Shown: piece by piece, positions 8,116 through 16,977 of the stretch | How the letters are laid out: the number at the start of each line of letters is the position of its first letter | Numbering within the stretch: the stretch's first letter is position 1 | Assembly (NCBI GenBank): GCA_036735545.1 | Contig: DAINOD010000003.1 | Location: forward strand, 1-64,000 | Source: Rubrimonas sp036735545 | Lineage (GTDB): Bacteria > Pseudomonadota > Alphaproteobacteria > Rhodobacterales > Rhodobacteraceae | Length of the DNA: 64,000 nucleotides | Direction of reading: 5' to 3' | Notes under the pieces: generated by a model | Told to the model about the DNA's origin: nothing | Database searches by the model: none | Seen by the model: the letters and a program-made list of their open reading frames with translations, nothing else | Position numbers and translations under genes: made by a program

Positions 8116-10078
8116 CGGCCGCCCCGCCGCCGCCCGCGCCGCCGCGGAGGGCCCCCGCGCCGGGGGCCTTCACGCGGCGCTGCGCCGGGCGGACCGTGCA
8201 GGCGGGGCGCTCTCCTTCGCACTGAGCGTGGTCGGGTCGATCACCATCGCCTCGACCATGTTCCTCGTGACCGCCGACGTGCTGTCGCGGGCCTTCTTCA
8301 ACACCTCGCTGCCCGGCGTGGCGGACTTCGTGGCCAACGCGATCGTGGCCTGCGTGTTCGTCCTGCTCGGCGGGGCCGTGCGCAGCGAGCGGCTGATCTC
8401 GGCCGAGTTCCTGATGGCGGGGTGGACGCAGCGCAGTCCGGTGCTGGCCAACGGGGCCAAGGCGCTGTTCGCGTTGGCGGCGCTGGCGCTGATGTGGCGC
8501 GCCTCGGCGTGGCTGATCGCCGATTTCGAGCGCGCCTGGCGAACCAACGCCTACGCCGGCGCCATCGGGGCGTTCCAGATGGCGTTGTGGCCGTTCAAGC
8601 TGGCCACCGTGGTCGGGGCCGTAGTCGCGATGGCCGAATGCGCGCGCGCCGCCTTCCTGTCGGGCCGCGCCGCAGCGCTCGGCGCGCGGGCGAGGGAGCA
8701 GGGCGCGCGCGCCCTCGCGATCTTCGCGCTGATCGTGGCCGCCTTCGTCAGCTGGATGCTGCTCGGCGCGCATACGCCGGTCGCGGTCGGCGTGCTGGCC
8801 TTCATCGGGCTGTTCTTCCTCGTCGCCTGCGGGATGCCGGTGGCCTTCGCGCTGATCGCCATGTCGTTTCTCGGCATCTGGCTCGCGCGCGGCAACGTGA
8901 CCGTCGCGACCAACGGGCTCGGCCTCGCGCTCTCCAGTTCCGTTCGGTCCTTCGAGTTCGGCGTGATCCCGCTCTTCATCATGATGGGCCTGCTGCTGGA
9001 GCGCGCGGGCGTCGGCCGCGACGCCTTCCAGGTCGCGGTGGTGCTGCTGCGCAAGGTGAAGGGCGGGCTCGGGATCGCCACGGTGGCGGCGAACGCGGTG
9101 TTCGCGGCCATCACCGGCTCCTCGATCGCCTCGGCCGCGGTGTTCAGCCGGATCGCGGTGCAGCCGATGGTGGACGCGGGCCACACGCGGCGCTTCGCGG
9201 TGGGCGTGATCGCGGGCTCCTCGGTGCTGGGGATGCTGATCCCGCCCAGCCTGCTGCTGATCGTCTACGGCCTGCTCGCCGAGGCCTCGATCGGCTCGCT
9301 GTTCATCGCGGCGATCCTGCCGGGGGTGCTGCTGGCGGTCGTGTTCGCGGCGCTGAACCTCGTCATGGCGTGGTGCTTTCCCGACTTCGTCGGGCGGACC
9401 GTGGCGGCCGTCGACGCCCCCACGATGCCGGCGAGCGAGATGCTGGCGCGGCTGGGGCCGGTGGTGTTCCTGATCGCGCTGGTGATGGGCGGCATCTACG
9501 GCGGCTTCTTCAGCCCGACCGAGGCGGGCGCCACGGGGGCCTTCGGGGCGCTGATCGTGATCCTGTTCCGCCGCCGCCTGACGACCGAGGCCGCGCGCGA
9601 CGTGGTGCTGCAGACCGGCTACATCGCCGCCGGCATCCTGTTCCTGATGATGGCCGCGAACCTCTATGCGCGGATGCTGACGCTCTCGACGATCCCGATG
9701 CAGGCGACGCAACTGATCGGGGCGCTCGACCTGACGCTGGTGGGCTTCGTGCTGCTCTATCTGGTGCTGGTCGTGCTGCTGGGCATGATCCTCGACAGCG
9801 TGTCGATCATGCTGATCATCCTGCCCATCGCGGTGCCGATCGTCGCCGCGCTGGGCGGCGATCTGATCTGGTTCGGCATCGTGACCGTGGTCGCCATCGA
9901 GATCGGCCTGCTGACGCCGCCCTTCGGGCTGTCGGTGTTCGTGGTGAAAAGCTCGCTGCCCGAAGGCTTCGCGTCGCTCGGCGACATCTTCGTCGGCGCG
10001 GCGCCCTTCGTGGTGGCGACGACGCTGTTCACCATCCTGCTGATCTTCTACCCGCCGCTGTCGCTGGCGCTGCTTTAG
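8108..10078 (+). CDS. TRAP transporter fused permease (DctQ-DctM)
   Basis: The 656-residue membrane protein joins a four-helix DctQ domain (about residues 25-195, with SFALSVVGSITIASTMFLVT and later FVANAIVACVFVLLGGAV) to a 12-helix DctM domain (about 200-656). The DctM part includes GMPVAFALIAMSFLGIWLA, AITGSSIASAAVFSRI and LGMILDSVSIMLIILPI. Together with the binding protein this would be a Na+-driven importer in the inner membrane. The start overlaps the binding-protein gene by eight bases. DctQM fusions are known but less common than separate subunits. Confidence 0.92.
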   Translation: MSDGRPAAARAAAEGPRAGGLHAALRRADRAGGALSFALSVVGSITIASTMFLVTADVLSRAFFNTSLPGVADFVANAIVACVFVLLGGAVRSERLISAEFLMAGWTQRSPVLANGAKALFALAALALMWRASAWLIADFERAWRTNAYAGAIGAFQMALWPFKLATVVGAVVAMAECARAAFLSGRAAALGARAREQGARALAIFALIVAAFVSWMLLGAHTPVAVGVLAFIGLFFLVACGMPVAFALIAMSFLGIWLARGNVTVATNGLGLALSSSVRSFEFGVIPLFIMMGLLLERAGVGRDAFQVAVVLLRKVKGGLGIATVAANAVFAAITGSSIASAAVFSRIAVQPMVDAGHTRRFAVGVIAGSSVLGMLIPPSLLLIVYGLLAEASIGSLFIAAILPGVLLAVVFAALNLVMAWCFPDFVGRTVAAVDAPTMPASEMLARLGPVVFLIALVMGGIYGGFFSPTEAGATGAFGALIVILFRRRLTTEAARDVVLQTGYIAAGILFLMMAANLYARMLTLSTIPMQATQLIGALDLTLVGFVLLYLVLVVLLGMILDSVSIMLIILPIAVPIVAALGGDLIWFGIVTVVAIEIGLLTPPFGLSVFVVKSSLPEGFASLGDIFVGAAPFVVATTLFTILLIFYPPLSLALL

Positions 10079-10095
10079 CCTGCAAGGAATAGCCC

Positions 10096-11466
10096 ATGGC
10101 CTTCACCGTCATCCGCAACGCCGACGTCGTGTCGGTCGATCCCGCGATCGGGACCCTGCGCGGCGCCGACATCCTGATCGAGGACGACCGCATCGTCGCC
10201 GTGGGCCCGAACCTGACGGCGCCCGAGGATGCGGAGGCGATCGACGGGCGGCGGATGATCGCGATCCCGGGCTTCGTGAACGCGCACATCCACACCTGGC
10301 AGGCGGGCCTGCGCGGCGTGGCGGGCGACTGGACCATCCCGCAGTACCTGCGCTCGATGCACGCGGGGCTGGCCACGATCTTCACGCCCGACGACATCGC
10401 CATCGCGAACCGGATGGGCGCGCTGATGCAGCTCTCCGCGGGCGTGACCACCATCGCGGACTGGTGCCACAACAACCCCACCCCCGATCACACCGAGGCG
10501 GCGATCGACGGGCTCGAGGCGGCGGGGCTGCGCGCGGTGTTCCTGCACGGTTCGCCCAAGCCCGACCCCAAGCCCGGCCAGCCGCATTTCAGCGAGGTGC
10601 CGATGCCGCGGGCGGAGGTCGAGCGGCTGCTGAAAGGCCGCCTCGCGTCGCGTGACGGACTGATCACGCTGGGCCTCGCGGTGCTGGGGCCGCAGATGGC
10701 GGTGCAGGCGGTGTGCGACGCGGACTTCCGGCTGGCGAAGGAGCTGGGGTTGACGCTGTCGATGCACGTCTCCGGCAAGATGCTCACGCCGGAGGGTTTC
10801 GCACGGCTCGACGCGCAGGGGCTGCTCGGCCCGCACGCGAATGTCGTGCACGGCAACGCGCTGGGCGACGCGGACCTCGACCGGCTGGTCGCGGCGGGCG
10901 TGACCTTCACGCCGACGCCCGAGATCGAGTGCCAGATGGGCTACGGCAACCCCCTGACCTGGCGGGTGCGCCAGCGGGGCGCCGCGGCGTCGTTGTCGCT
11001 CGGCTCGGACATCGAGTCGATCATGTCGGGCGACATGTTCGCGGTGACGCGCTTCGCGCTGCAGCAGGCCCGCCACGAGGCGAACCTCGAATATCGCGCG
11101 GCCCACGGCGACGGACCGTCGGCGCAGCTGATCGGCATGGCCGAGGCCCTGGAATGGGCGACGATGGGGGGCGCGCGGATGCTCGGCCTCGATGACCGCA
11201 TCGGCTCGCTGACGCCGGGCAAGCAGGCGGACGTCACGCTGATCTCGACCGAGGCGCCGCGGTTCCAGCCGGTGCACAACCCGCTGGCGTCGGCGATCTT
11301 CCACGCGGGACCTGCGGACGTGGACACGGTCCTGGTGGCGGGCCGCGTCTTGAAGCGCGGCGGTCGGCTTGTGGCCGAGCCGGCAGAGGCGGATCGGGCG
11401 TCGTTGGCGGCGTCGGGCCTGCGGATCATGGGGGAGTTCGATCGCAGGCGCGCAGCGGCGGCCTGA
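10096..11466 (+). CDS. Amidohydrolase (AtzA/TrzN-like deaminase or dechlorinase group)
   Basis: A 456-residue amidohydrolase-superfamily enzyme with a complete mononuclear metal set: His64 and His66 in NAHIHTW, a His in LSMHVSG, a His in NVVHGNA and an Asp in LGSDIESI. The composite beta-sandwich is formed by the first 60 residues and the tail after GSLTPGKQADVTLIS. The group deaminates or hydrolyses N-heterocycles and related amines. AAGGAAT precedes the ATG and the gene follows the TRAP permease by 17 bases. The imported compound is therefore probably its substrate or a precursor, under LacI control. Confidence 0.88.
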   Translation: MAFTVIRNADVVSVDPAIGTLRGADILIEDDRIVAVGPNLTAPEDAEAIDGRRMIAIPGFVNAHIHTWQAGLRGVAGDWTIPQYLRSMHAGLATIFTPDDIAIANRMGALMQLSAGVTTIADWCHNNPTPDHTEAAIDGLEAAGLRAVFLHGSPKPDPKPGQPHFSEVPMPRAEVERLLKGRLASRDGLITLGLAVLGPQMAVQAVCDADFRLAKELGLTLSMHVSGKMLTPEGFARLDAQGLLGPHANVVHGNALGDADLDRLVAAGVTFTPTPEIECQMGYGNPLTWRVRQRGAAASLSLGSDIESIMSGDMFAVTRFALQQARHEANLEYRAAHGDGPSAQLIGMAEALEWATMGGARMLGLDDRIGSLTPGKQADVTLISTEAPRFQPVHNPLASAIFHAGPADVDTVLVAGRVLKRGGRLVAEPAEADRASLAASGLRIMGEFDRRRAAAA

Positions 11467-11726
11467 CCGCCGTCGCGTCGCCATTCGACGCTGCGGACAG
11501 ACGTGCGGGAGGCCGCCGGTTCAGGGGTGATCGGCCCCCGGAGCGGGCCCCTGCGGGGATGTGTAGAGCCCGGCGCGTCAGCCGCATGGCGCGAGCCGCC
11601 CGCCGAGCCGCCGCCGGACGCCTGTCTTGCGGCGCACCCATGGCGAGAAACCCCATGCTCTCTCTCGGGCTGGCGGACCGGAGGGAAGTCGGCCTACGTT
11701 CGCCGTGGTGGAAGCGGGGTGCCGGG

Positions 11727-12914
11727 ATGCGCGACGGGATCGAGGTGGTGAAGCCGGGACGGGGCGCGCGGAGACTGTGGGCGCTGCAGCCCGAGGGGAC
11801 GTTTCTCAACCACGGGGCCTTCGGCGGCGCGCCCGCGCCTGTTCGGGCGGCCCAGGCGGCATGGCGCGAGCGGATCGACGCCCACCCCACCCGCTTCTTC
11901 ATGGACGACAGCCCGGCGCTGATCCGCGACGCCGCCGCCGCGCTGGCCCGCTTCGTCGGCGCGGCGCCGGAGCGGATGGCGCTGACCGAGAACGTCACGG
12001 CGTCGGTCGGCGCGGTCGCGCGCTCGCTCCCGCTGAAGCCAGGCGACCGGATCGTGACCACGACCCACGTCTACGGCGCCGTGCGCAACGCCCTGTCGCA
12101 TGTCTGCGACCTGACCGGCGCCACGGTTGAGGAGGTGGCCGTCCCGCTGCCCTGCCCCGGCGCAGAGGCCGTGCTGTCGGCGCTGGCGGCGGCGCTCAAG
12201 CGCCCGGCGCGCCTCGTGGTGCTGGACCACGTCACCTCCCCGAGCGCGCTGGTGTTTCCGGCGGCCGAGGCCGTGCGCATGGCGCGGGCGGCGGGGGCGT
12301 GGACGCTGGTGGACGGGGCGCACGCCGCTGGCATGCTGGATCTCGACGTCGCGGCGGTGGACGCCGACTGGTATGCCGGAACCGCGCACAAGTGGCTTTG
12401 CGCGCCGCGCGGAACCGGCTGGCTCGCCGCCCGTGACGCAGCGGCGGCGGCCATGGTCCGGCCGCTGGCGACCGGCCACGCCCACGGACAGGGTTTCGCG
12501 GCGGAGTTCGACAAGATCGGCACGCGCGACCATTCGGCGTGGCTCTCGATCCCGGACGCCATCGCATGCCACGAGGCGATGGGCGGCCGCACCCTGCGCG
12601 CGCGAAACCGGGAGGTGGCGCTGGAGATGGGGCGGATGGTCGCCGACGCGCTGGGGACCGAGACCGCCGGGCCCGAGGCGATGACGGGCGCGCTCGTCGC
12701 GGTCCGGTTGCCGTTCGACCTGCCCGCGACGCGAGAGACGGTCATGGGGTTGCGGCGCGACCTCTGGGCCGCGGCGCGCATCGACGTGAACGTCAGCCCC
12801 ATCGCGGGCGCGCTGTGGCTGCGCCTGTCGGCGGCGCCGTATGTCGAGGCCGACGACGCCGCGGGCGTCGCAGCGGCGCTGATCGAGGCGGCGGCGCGGG
12901 GTCGCGCCGCCTGA
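11727..12914 (+). CDS. Class V aminotransferase-fold PLP enzyme (isopenicillin-N epimerase / cysteine desulfurase-like)
   Basis: The 395-residue protein has the fold type I, class V signature. The N-terminus shows TFLNHGAFGGAP, Asp196 in WTLVDGAHAAG binds the pyridine nitrogen, and Lys222 in GTAHKWLCAPRG is the Schiff-base lysine. Family members act as epimerases, desulfurases or lyases on amino acids, so the reaction is open. I chose the ATG at 11727 because the preceding in-frame codons are Arg/Ala-rich and unlike the family, although earlier starts exist. The 260-base gap after the amidohydrolase gene shows no other gene. The gene converges with the Gfo/Idh gene, four bases apart. Confidence 0.83.
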   Translation: MRDGIEVVKPGRGARRLWALQPEGTFLNHGAFGGAPAPVRAAQAAWRERIDAHPTRFFMDDSPALIRDAAAALARFVGAAPERMALTENVTASVGAVARSLPLKPGDRIVTTTHVYGAVRNALSHVCDLTGATVEEVAVPLPCPGAEAVLSALAAALKRPARLVVLDHVTSPSALVFPAAEAVRMARAAGAWTLVDGAHAAGMLDLDVAAVDADWYAGTAHKWLCAPRGTGWLAARDAAAAAMVRPLATGHAHGQGFAAEFDKIGTRDHSAWLSIPDAIACHEAMGGRTLRARNREVALEMGRMVADALGTETAGPEAMTGALVAVRLPFDLPATRETVMGLRRDLWAAARIDVNVSPIAGALWLRLSAAPYVEADDAAGVAAALIEAAARGRAA

Positions 12915-12918
12915 CCGC

Positions 12919-13911
12919 TCAGCCGACCGCCACCGGGGCGTTGCGGGCGGCGGACAGCGAAACCGCCTCGAAGGCGGCGACCCCGTTCAGCACCTGATCG
13001 GGCGTGACGGGATAGGGCGCCGCGCCCGAGATCGCGTTGGCGAAGGCCTCCAGCTCCGCGCGCTCGATGTCGAAGGGCTCGAAGGCGCGGGTCTCCACGG
13101 CGCCGTCGAGCCGCGTCACCGTCAGGGTCTCCGAGCCGCGCCGCTCGGCGGCGCCGTCTATCTGCGCCCGTCCGCCAGTTCCGAACACCGTCAGGCGATA
13201 GAGCGGCGCCGTGGCGGTCAGCGTGGTCAGTGACGCGGTCCCGCCAGCGGCCAGCCGAAAGGTCACCTGCGTCGTGTCGTCCAGCGGCACATCGTGGATG
13301 CGCGCCAGCGAGACGGCGTAGACCTCGCTGATCGGGCCGGCGAGGTGGATGATCGCGTCGATCTGGTGAATGCCGGAGCCGGCGAGCCCGCCCGCCGGGC
13401 TCTCGCCGGGCGCGACGCGCCAGGCCCCGGCGGCGTAGCGGCCGCGGGCGTCGCCGCTGAAATGCGTCTCGACATGCAGGATGGTCCCCAGTTCGCCCGC
13501 GTCGATCATCGCCTTCAGCGCGCGCACCGGCGCCAGCCAGCGGCGGTTGTGGCCGGCGGCGACGACGATCCCGGCCGCCGCGGCCGCGTCGAGGGCCTGC
13601 GCAGCGCTTTCGCGCGTCAGCGCGAAGGGCTTCTCGACGAACACCGCCTTGCCCGCCCGGGCGCAGGCGATCACCTCGTCGGCATGACGCGAGTGAGGGG
13701 TGGCCAGCGCGATCCCGTCCACCGCCGGGTCCGCCAGCGCCTCCGCCAGCGTCGCGACGGCGCGGACGCCGCGCGCGGCGCACCATGCTTGCGCTGCGGC
13801 AGGATCGCGGGTGACGGCGACGCCGAAGCGCACGATCTCGCTGCGGTCCTGAACCGATTCCAGCAGAACCTTCCCCCAACGACCGAGACCCGCGAGTGCT
13901 AGTGTGATCAT
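12919..13911 (-). CDS. Gfo/Idh/MocA-family oxidoreductase (last gene of ABC operon 1)
   Basis: The 330-residue protein starts with a Rossmann domain (ITLALAGLGRWGKVLLE) and carries the family's Glu93-Lys94-Pro95 motif (VEKPFAL), in which the lysine is catalytic. The second domain (about 125-320) is the alpha/beta dimerisation and substrate domain. These NAD(P)-dependent enzymes oxidise or reduce sugars, inositols and related hydroxy compounds. The ATG overlaps the upstream ATPase stop by four bases. It is the most distal gene of the operon that starts at 24359. Confidence 0.88.
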   Translation of the reverse strand: MITLALAGLGRWGKVLLESVQDRSEIVRFGVAVTRDPAAAQAWCAARGVRAVATLAEALADPAVDGIALATPHSRHADEVIACARAGKAVFVEKPFALTRESAAQALDAAAAAGIVVAAGHNRRWLAPVRALKAMIDAGELGTILHVETHFSGDARGRYAAGAWRVAPGESPAGGLAGSGIHQIDAIIHLAGPISEVYAVSLARIHDVPLDDTTQVTFRLAAGGTASLTTLTATAPLYRLTVFGTGGRAQIDGAAERRGSETLTVTRLDGAVETRAFEPFDIERAELEAFANAISGAAPYPVTPDQVLNGVAAFEAVSLSAARNAPVAVG

Positions 13912-14948
13912 GGATTTGCGTCTTCTTCCTGAGCGGACCGCGACAGCGGCATGAGCGTCGGCGCCTCGACCGCGCGGCGGCAGGCGACATGGTGGCCGGC
14001 CACGCCGAAAGGCGCCAGCGGCTGATCTCCGGCCACGCAGGCCGGTTCGTCGATCGGACAGCGGCCGGCGAAGCGGCAGCCCGGCGGCGGGTCCATCGGG
14101 CTCGGCACGTCGCCCTGCAGGATGATGCGCCGCCGCCGGCGCTCGGCCGCCGGGTCCGGCGCCGGGGCGGCGGACAGCAGGGCGCGCGTGTAGGGATGGC
14201 GCGGATCGGCGAACAGCGCCGCGGTGGGCGCGGTCTCGACCAGCCGGCCCAGATACATCACCGCGACGCGGTCCGCGATGTGGCGGATCACGTCGAGGCC
14301 GTGGGCGATGAACAGATAGCCAAGACCCAGCGCCTCCTGCAGGTCCTGCAGCAGGTTGACCACCTGCGCCTGGATCGAGACGTCCAGCGCCGAGACCGGC
14401 TCGTCGCAGACCAGCAGATCCGGCTCGGCGGCCAGCGCGCGGGCGACGCCCACGCGCTGGCGCTGGCCGCCCGAGAACTCGTGGGGGAAGCGCCTCGCGT
14501 GCGAGGCCGCAAGCCCGACCAGACCCAGAAGCTCCAGCACGCGGGCGCGCACCGCGCCCTCGCCACGGCGCAGCCCATACATGCGGATCGGCTCGGCGAT
14601 GGCCTCGCCCACGCTCATCCGCGGGTTCAGGCTGGCGTAGGGATCCTGGAACACGAGCTGGACGCGCCGGCGCATCGCGCGCCGCTCGGCCCCCGACAGG
14701 GCGGCGATGTCGCGCCCGTCGAAGACGATGCGTCCCGCCGTCGGCTGCGTCAGTCCCAGCACGGCGCGGCCGAGGGTGGTCTTGCCGCAGCCGCTCTCGC
14801 CGACCAGCCCCAGCGTCTCACCGCGCGCGACGGTCAGGTCGACGCCGTCGACCGCCTTGATCACGCCGACCCGCCGGCTGAGCAACAGGCCGCGTTCGAC
14901 GGGAAAGTGCACCGTCAGCCCCTCGCAGCGCAGCAGCGCCTCGCTCAT
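13908..14948 (-). CDS. Dpp/Opp-type ABC transporter ATP-binding protein (DppF-like), system 1
   Basis: The 346-residue ATPase has Walker A GESGCGKTT, the signature SGGQRQRVGVARAL and Walker B LLVCDEPVSALD. It ends with the oligopeptide-transporter C-terminal domain, including the cysteine-bearing PPPGCRFAGRCPIDEPAC stretch that in relatives binds an Fe-S cluster. It pairs with the DppD-like ATPase encoded immediately upstream (ATGA overlap). With the permeases at 20819-22643 they form one importer for peptides or peptide-like compounds. It is encoded near the end of the operon, far from its permeases. Confidence 0.92.
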   Translation of the reverse strand: MSEALLRCEGLTVHFPVERGLLLSRRVGVIKAVDGVDLTVARGETLGLVGESGCGKTTLGRAVLGLTQPTAGRIVFDGRDIAALSGAERRAMRRRVQLVFQDPYASLNPRMSVGEAIAEPIRMYGLRRGEGAVRARVLELLGLVGLAASHARRFPHEFSGGQRQRVGVARALAAEPDLLVCDEPVSALDVSIQAQVVNLLQDLQEALGLGYLFIAHGLDVIRHIADRVAVMYLGRLVETAPTAALFADPRHPYTRALLSAAPAPDPAAERRRRRIILQGDVPSPMDPPPGCRFAGRCPIDEPACVAGDQPLAPFGVAGHHVACRRAVEAPTLMPLSRSAQEEDANP

Positions 14949-15934
14949 GGCGCAATCTCCGCCACCGCGGCGACGTTATGGCAACGGGCGCGATGATCCG
15001 CGCCGACCGCACGGACGGGGGCAGGCGCAGCCCCGCAAAGCGCCGTCGCCTCGGGACACCGGGGGGCGAAGCGGCAGCCGGCCTCGGGGCGGGCGAGTTC
15101 GGGCGGCGCTCCCGGGATCGGCGTCAATCTGCGCTCGGCGGGCCGGTCAACCCGAGGGATCGAACGCAGCAGGCCCTGCGTGTAGGGCATCGCCGGCCGG
15201 GCGAACACCGCGTCCACCGGCCCCTCCTCGACCACGCGGCCGCCGTACATCACCGCGATCCGGTCGGCCATGCCGGCGACGACGCCGAGGTCGTGCGTGA
15301 TCAGGATGGCCGCCATGCCCATCTCGCGCTGCAGCCGCCCGATGATGTCGAGGATCTGCGCCTGGATGGTGACGTCGAGGGCCGTGGTGGGCTCGTCGGC
15401 GATCAGCAGCCGCGGCCCGCAGGCCACCGCCATCGCGATCATCACCCGCTGACGCATGCCGCCGGAGAAGCGGTGCGGGTAGTCGTCCAGGCGGCGGCGC
15501 GGTTCGGGGATCCCGACAAGCGCCAGCAGTTCGGCGGCGCGGTCGCGCGCCGCGCGCGGGGCCAGCGCCAGATGGGTCTCCAGCGGCTCGGTCAGCTGCC
15601 GACCGATCGTGAGCACCGGGTTCAGCGAGGTCATGGGGTCCTGGAAGATCATGGCGATCTCGCGCCCGCGGATCGCGCGCATCGAGGCCTCCGGCGCCGC
15701 GAGCAGATCGCGCCCGGCGAAGCGGAGCGCGCGCGCGCTGACGCGGGCCGGCGGGCTCGCGAGCAGGCGCATGATCGCCAGCGCCGTGACCGACTTGCCC
15801 GAACCGGATTCGCCGACGACGCCCAGCGTCTCGCCCTCGGCCAGCGTCAGCGACACGTCCTCGACCGCATGGACGGTGCGGGCGCGCGAGGCGAAGCGCA
15901 CGCTGAGGCCCTCCACCTCCAGCAGCGCGGTCAC
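14945..15934 (-). CDS. Dpp/Opp-type ABC transporter ATP-binding protein (DppD-like), system 1
   Basis: The 329-residue ATPase shows Walker A GESGSGKSVTALAIM, the DppD-type signature FSGGMRQRVMIAMA and Walker B LLIADEPTTALDVTIQ. The C-terminal Cys-containing oligopeptide domain ends in GCRFAPRCPEA. The GTG start at 15934 overlaps the upstream Gfo/Idh stop as GTGA; no better start exists because further upstream the frame is antisense-like sequence within the neighbouring gene. It works with the DppF-like protein encoded next as the heterodimeric motor of ABC system 1 at the inner membrane. Confidence 0.9.
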   Translation of the reverse strand: MTALLEVEGLSVRFASRARTVHAVEDVSLTLAEGETLGVVGESGSGKSVTALAIMRLLASPPARVSARALRFAGRDLLAAPEASMRAIRGREIAMIFQDPMTSLNPVLTIGRQLTEPLETHLALAPRAARDRAAELLALVGIPEPRRRLDDYPHRFSGGMRQRVMIAMAVACGPRLLIADEPTTALDVTIQAQILDIIGRLQREMGMAAILITHDLGVVAGMADRIAVMYGGRVVEEGPVDAVFARPAMPYTQGLLRSIPRVDRPAERRLTPIPGAPPELARPEAGCRFAPRCPEATALCGAAPAPVRAVGADHRARCHNVAAVAEIAP

Positions 15935-16977
15935 GGCGCGCCCTCCAGCACCGCGGACAGCCCGGCGCGGGCGTGAAAGTCGGCCAGCCGCACCGCGCGC
16001 CCGGTTCTCGCCGCCTCGATGGCGGCGAAACACAGCGCCAGGCTGCGCAGGTGGTCGCGGCCGTCGCAGGGCGCGGGCGCGCCGGCGGCGACGGCGGCGA
16101 GGAAGGCGTCGAGCAGCGCGCGGCTGTCGTCGCGGAACGGCTCGCAGGGCGCCAGCGCTTCGGGCGTCAGCGCGGCGTCGGTCGTGCGCGCGGTGGCGAG
16201 ATCGCCGAACAGCGCGCGCTGCACGATGACGCCGCGTTCGCAGTCGGTGCGCCACTCGAAGGCGATCTCGTTCCACCCGCCTGTCCAGGTGCCCAGATAC
16301 GACGCCTCCAGCCCGCCCTCGAAGCCGATCAGACAGTGGACGTTGGCGTCGTGGGCATACTGGCTCCAGGCGGGATTGTAGCTTCGGCACGCCACCACCT
16401 CGGGCTCGCGGCCGTAGGCGAAGCGCATCAGGTCGAGATGGTGGATCGACTGCTCCAGCATCATCGGGTCGCGCATGCTCAGAGGATATCGGTTCAGCCC
16501 TGGCCGGTAGCCGTCGCGGTTGCGGCGATAGCTGAACTGGCCGAAGCCGGGCGCGCCGAAACGCTCCGAGGCGACAAGGTCGCGGACGGCCAGCGTCACC
16601 GGCAGATAGCGGAAGTTCAAACCGACCGTCAGCGGCAGGCGCGCGGCGTCCATGAGGCGCACGATGGCGAGCGCCTCCGCGAGGTCGGCGGCGAGCGGCT
16701 TCTCCGCCAGCAGGGGCAGGCCGGCGGCGGCGATCGACCCGACCTGCGCCAGATGGCCGTCCGGCGGCGTCGCCAGCAGGACGGCGTCGACGCCGCCCGC
16801 CGCGAGCGCCTCGGCCAGCGCGGCGTGCGTGGCGGCGCCGGCGTGGCGCATCGAAAACGCCGCGCGACGCGCGGGGTCTGGATCGACCGCCGCGGCCAGC
16901 GTCGCCACGGGATGGGCGGCGAGGATGTCGCCCCACATCCCGCCGCGGTTGCCGAGGCCCACGAGCAGGAAGCGCAT
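15931..16977 (-). CDS. Gfo/Idh/MocA-family oxidoreductase
   Basis: This 348-residue protein has an N-terminal Rossmann domain (RFLLVGLGNRGGMWGDIL) and the EKP motif at Glu92-Lys93 (LLAEKPLAADL). The second half contains histidines in SIHHLDLMRFAYG that fit the family's substrate site. It differs clearly from the other Gfo/Idh protein at 12919-13911, so the two may catalyse successive or opposite steps such as oxidation at one carbon and reduction at another. Its ATG overlaps the aminotransferase stop by one base (TGATG). Substrate unknown; sugar or polyol derivatives are typical. Confidence 0.87.
   Translation of the reverse strand: MRFLLVGLGNRGGMWGDILAAHPVATLAAAVDPDPARRAAFSMRHAGAATHAALAEALAAGGVDAVLLATPPDGHLAQVGSIAAAGLPLLAEKPLAADLAEALAIVRLMDAARLPLTVGLNFRYLPVTLAVRDLVASERFGAPGFGQFSYRRNRDGYRPGLNRYPLSMRDPMMLEQSIHHLDLMRFAYGREPEVVACRSYNPAWSQYAHDANVHCLIGFEGGLEASYLGTWTGGWNEIAFEWRTDCERGVIVQRALFGDLATARTTDAALTPEALAPCEPFRDDSRALLDAFLAAVAAGAPAPCDGRDHLRSLALCFAAIEAARTGRAVRLADFHARAGLSAVLEGAP

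Noticed and set aside
7934..9712. A minus-strand open frame of about 590 codons.
   Set aside because: It is antisense to the TRAP permease gene; the His/Arg/Gln-rich translation is a mirror of a membrane protein.
11467..11726. Possible terminator or small gene in the gap before the class V PLP gene.
   Set aside because: Only short, GC-only complementarities are visible and there is no T-run. Open frames there are Arg/Ala-rich.
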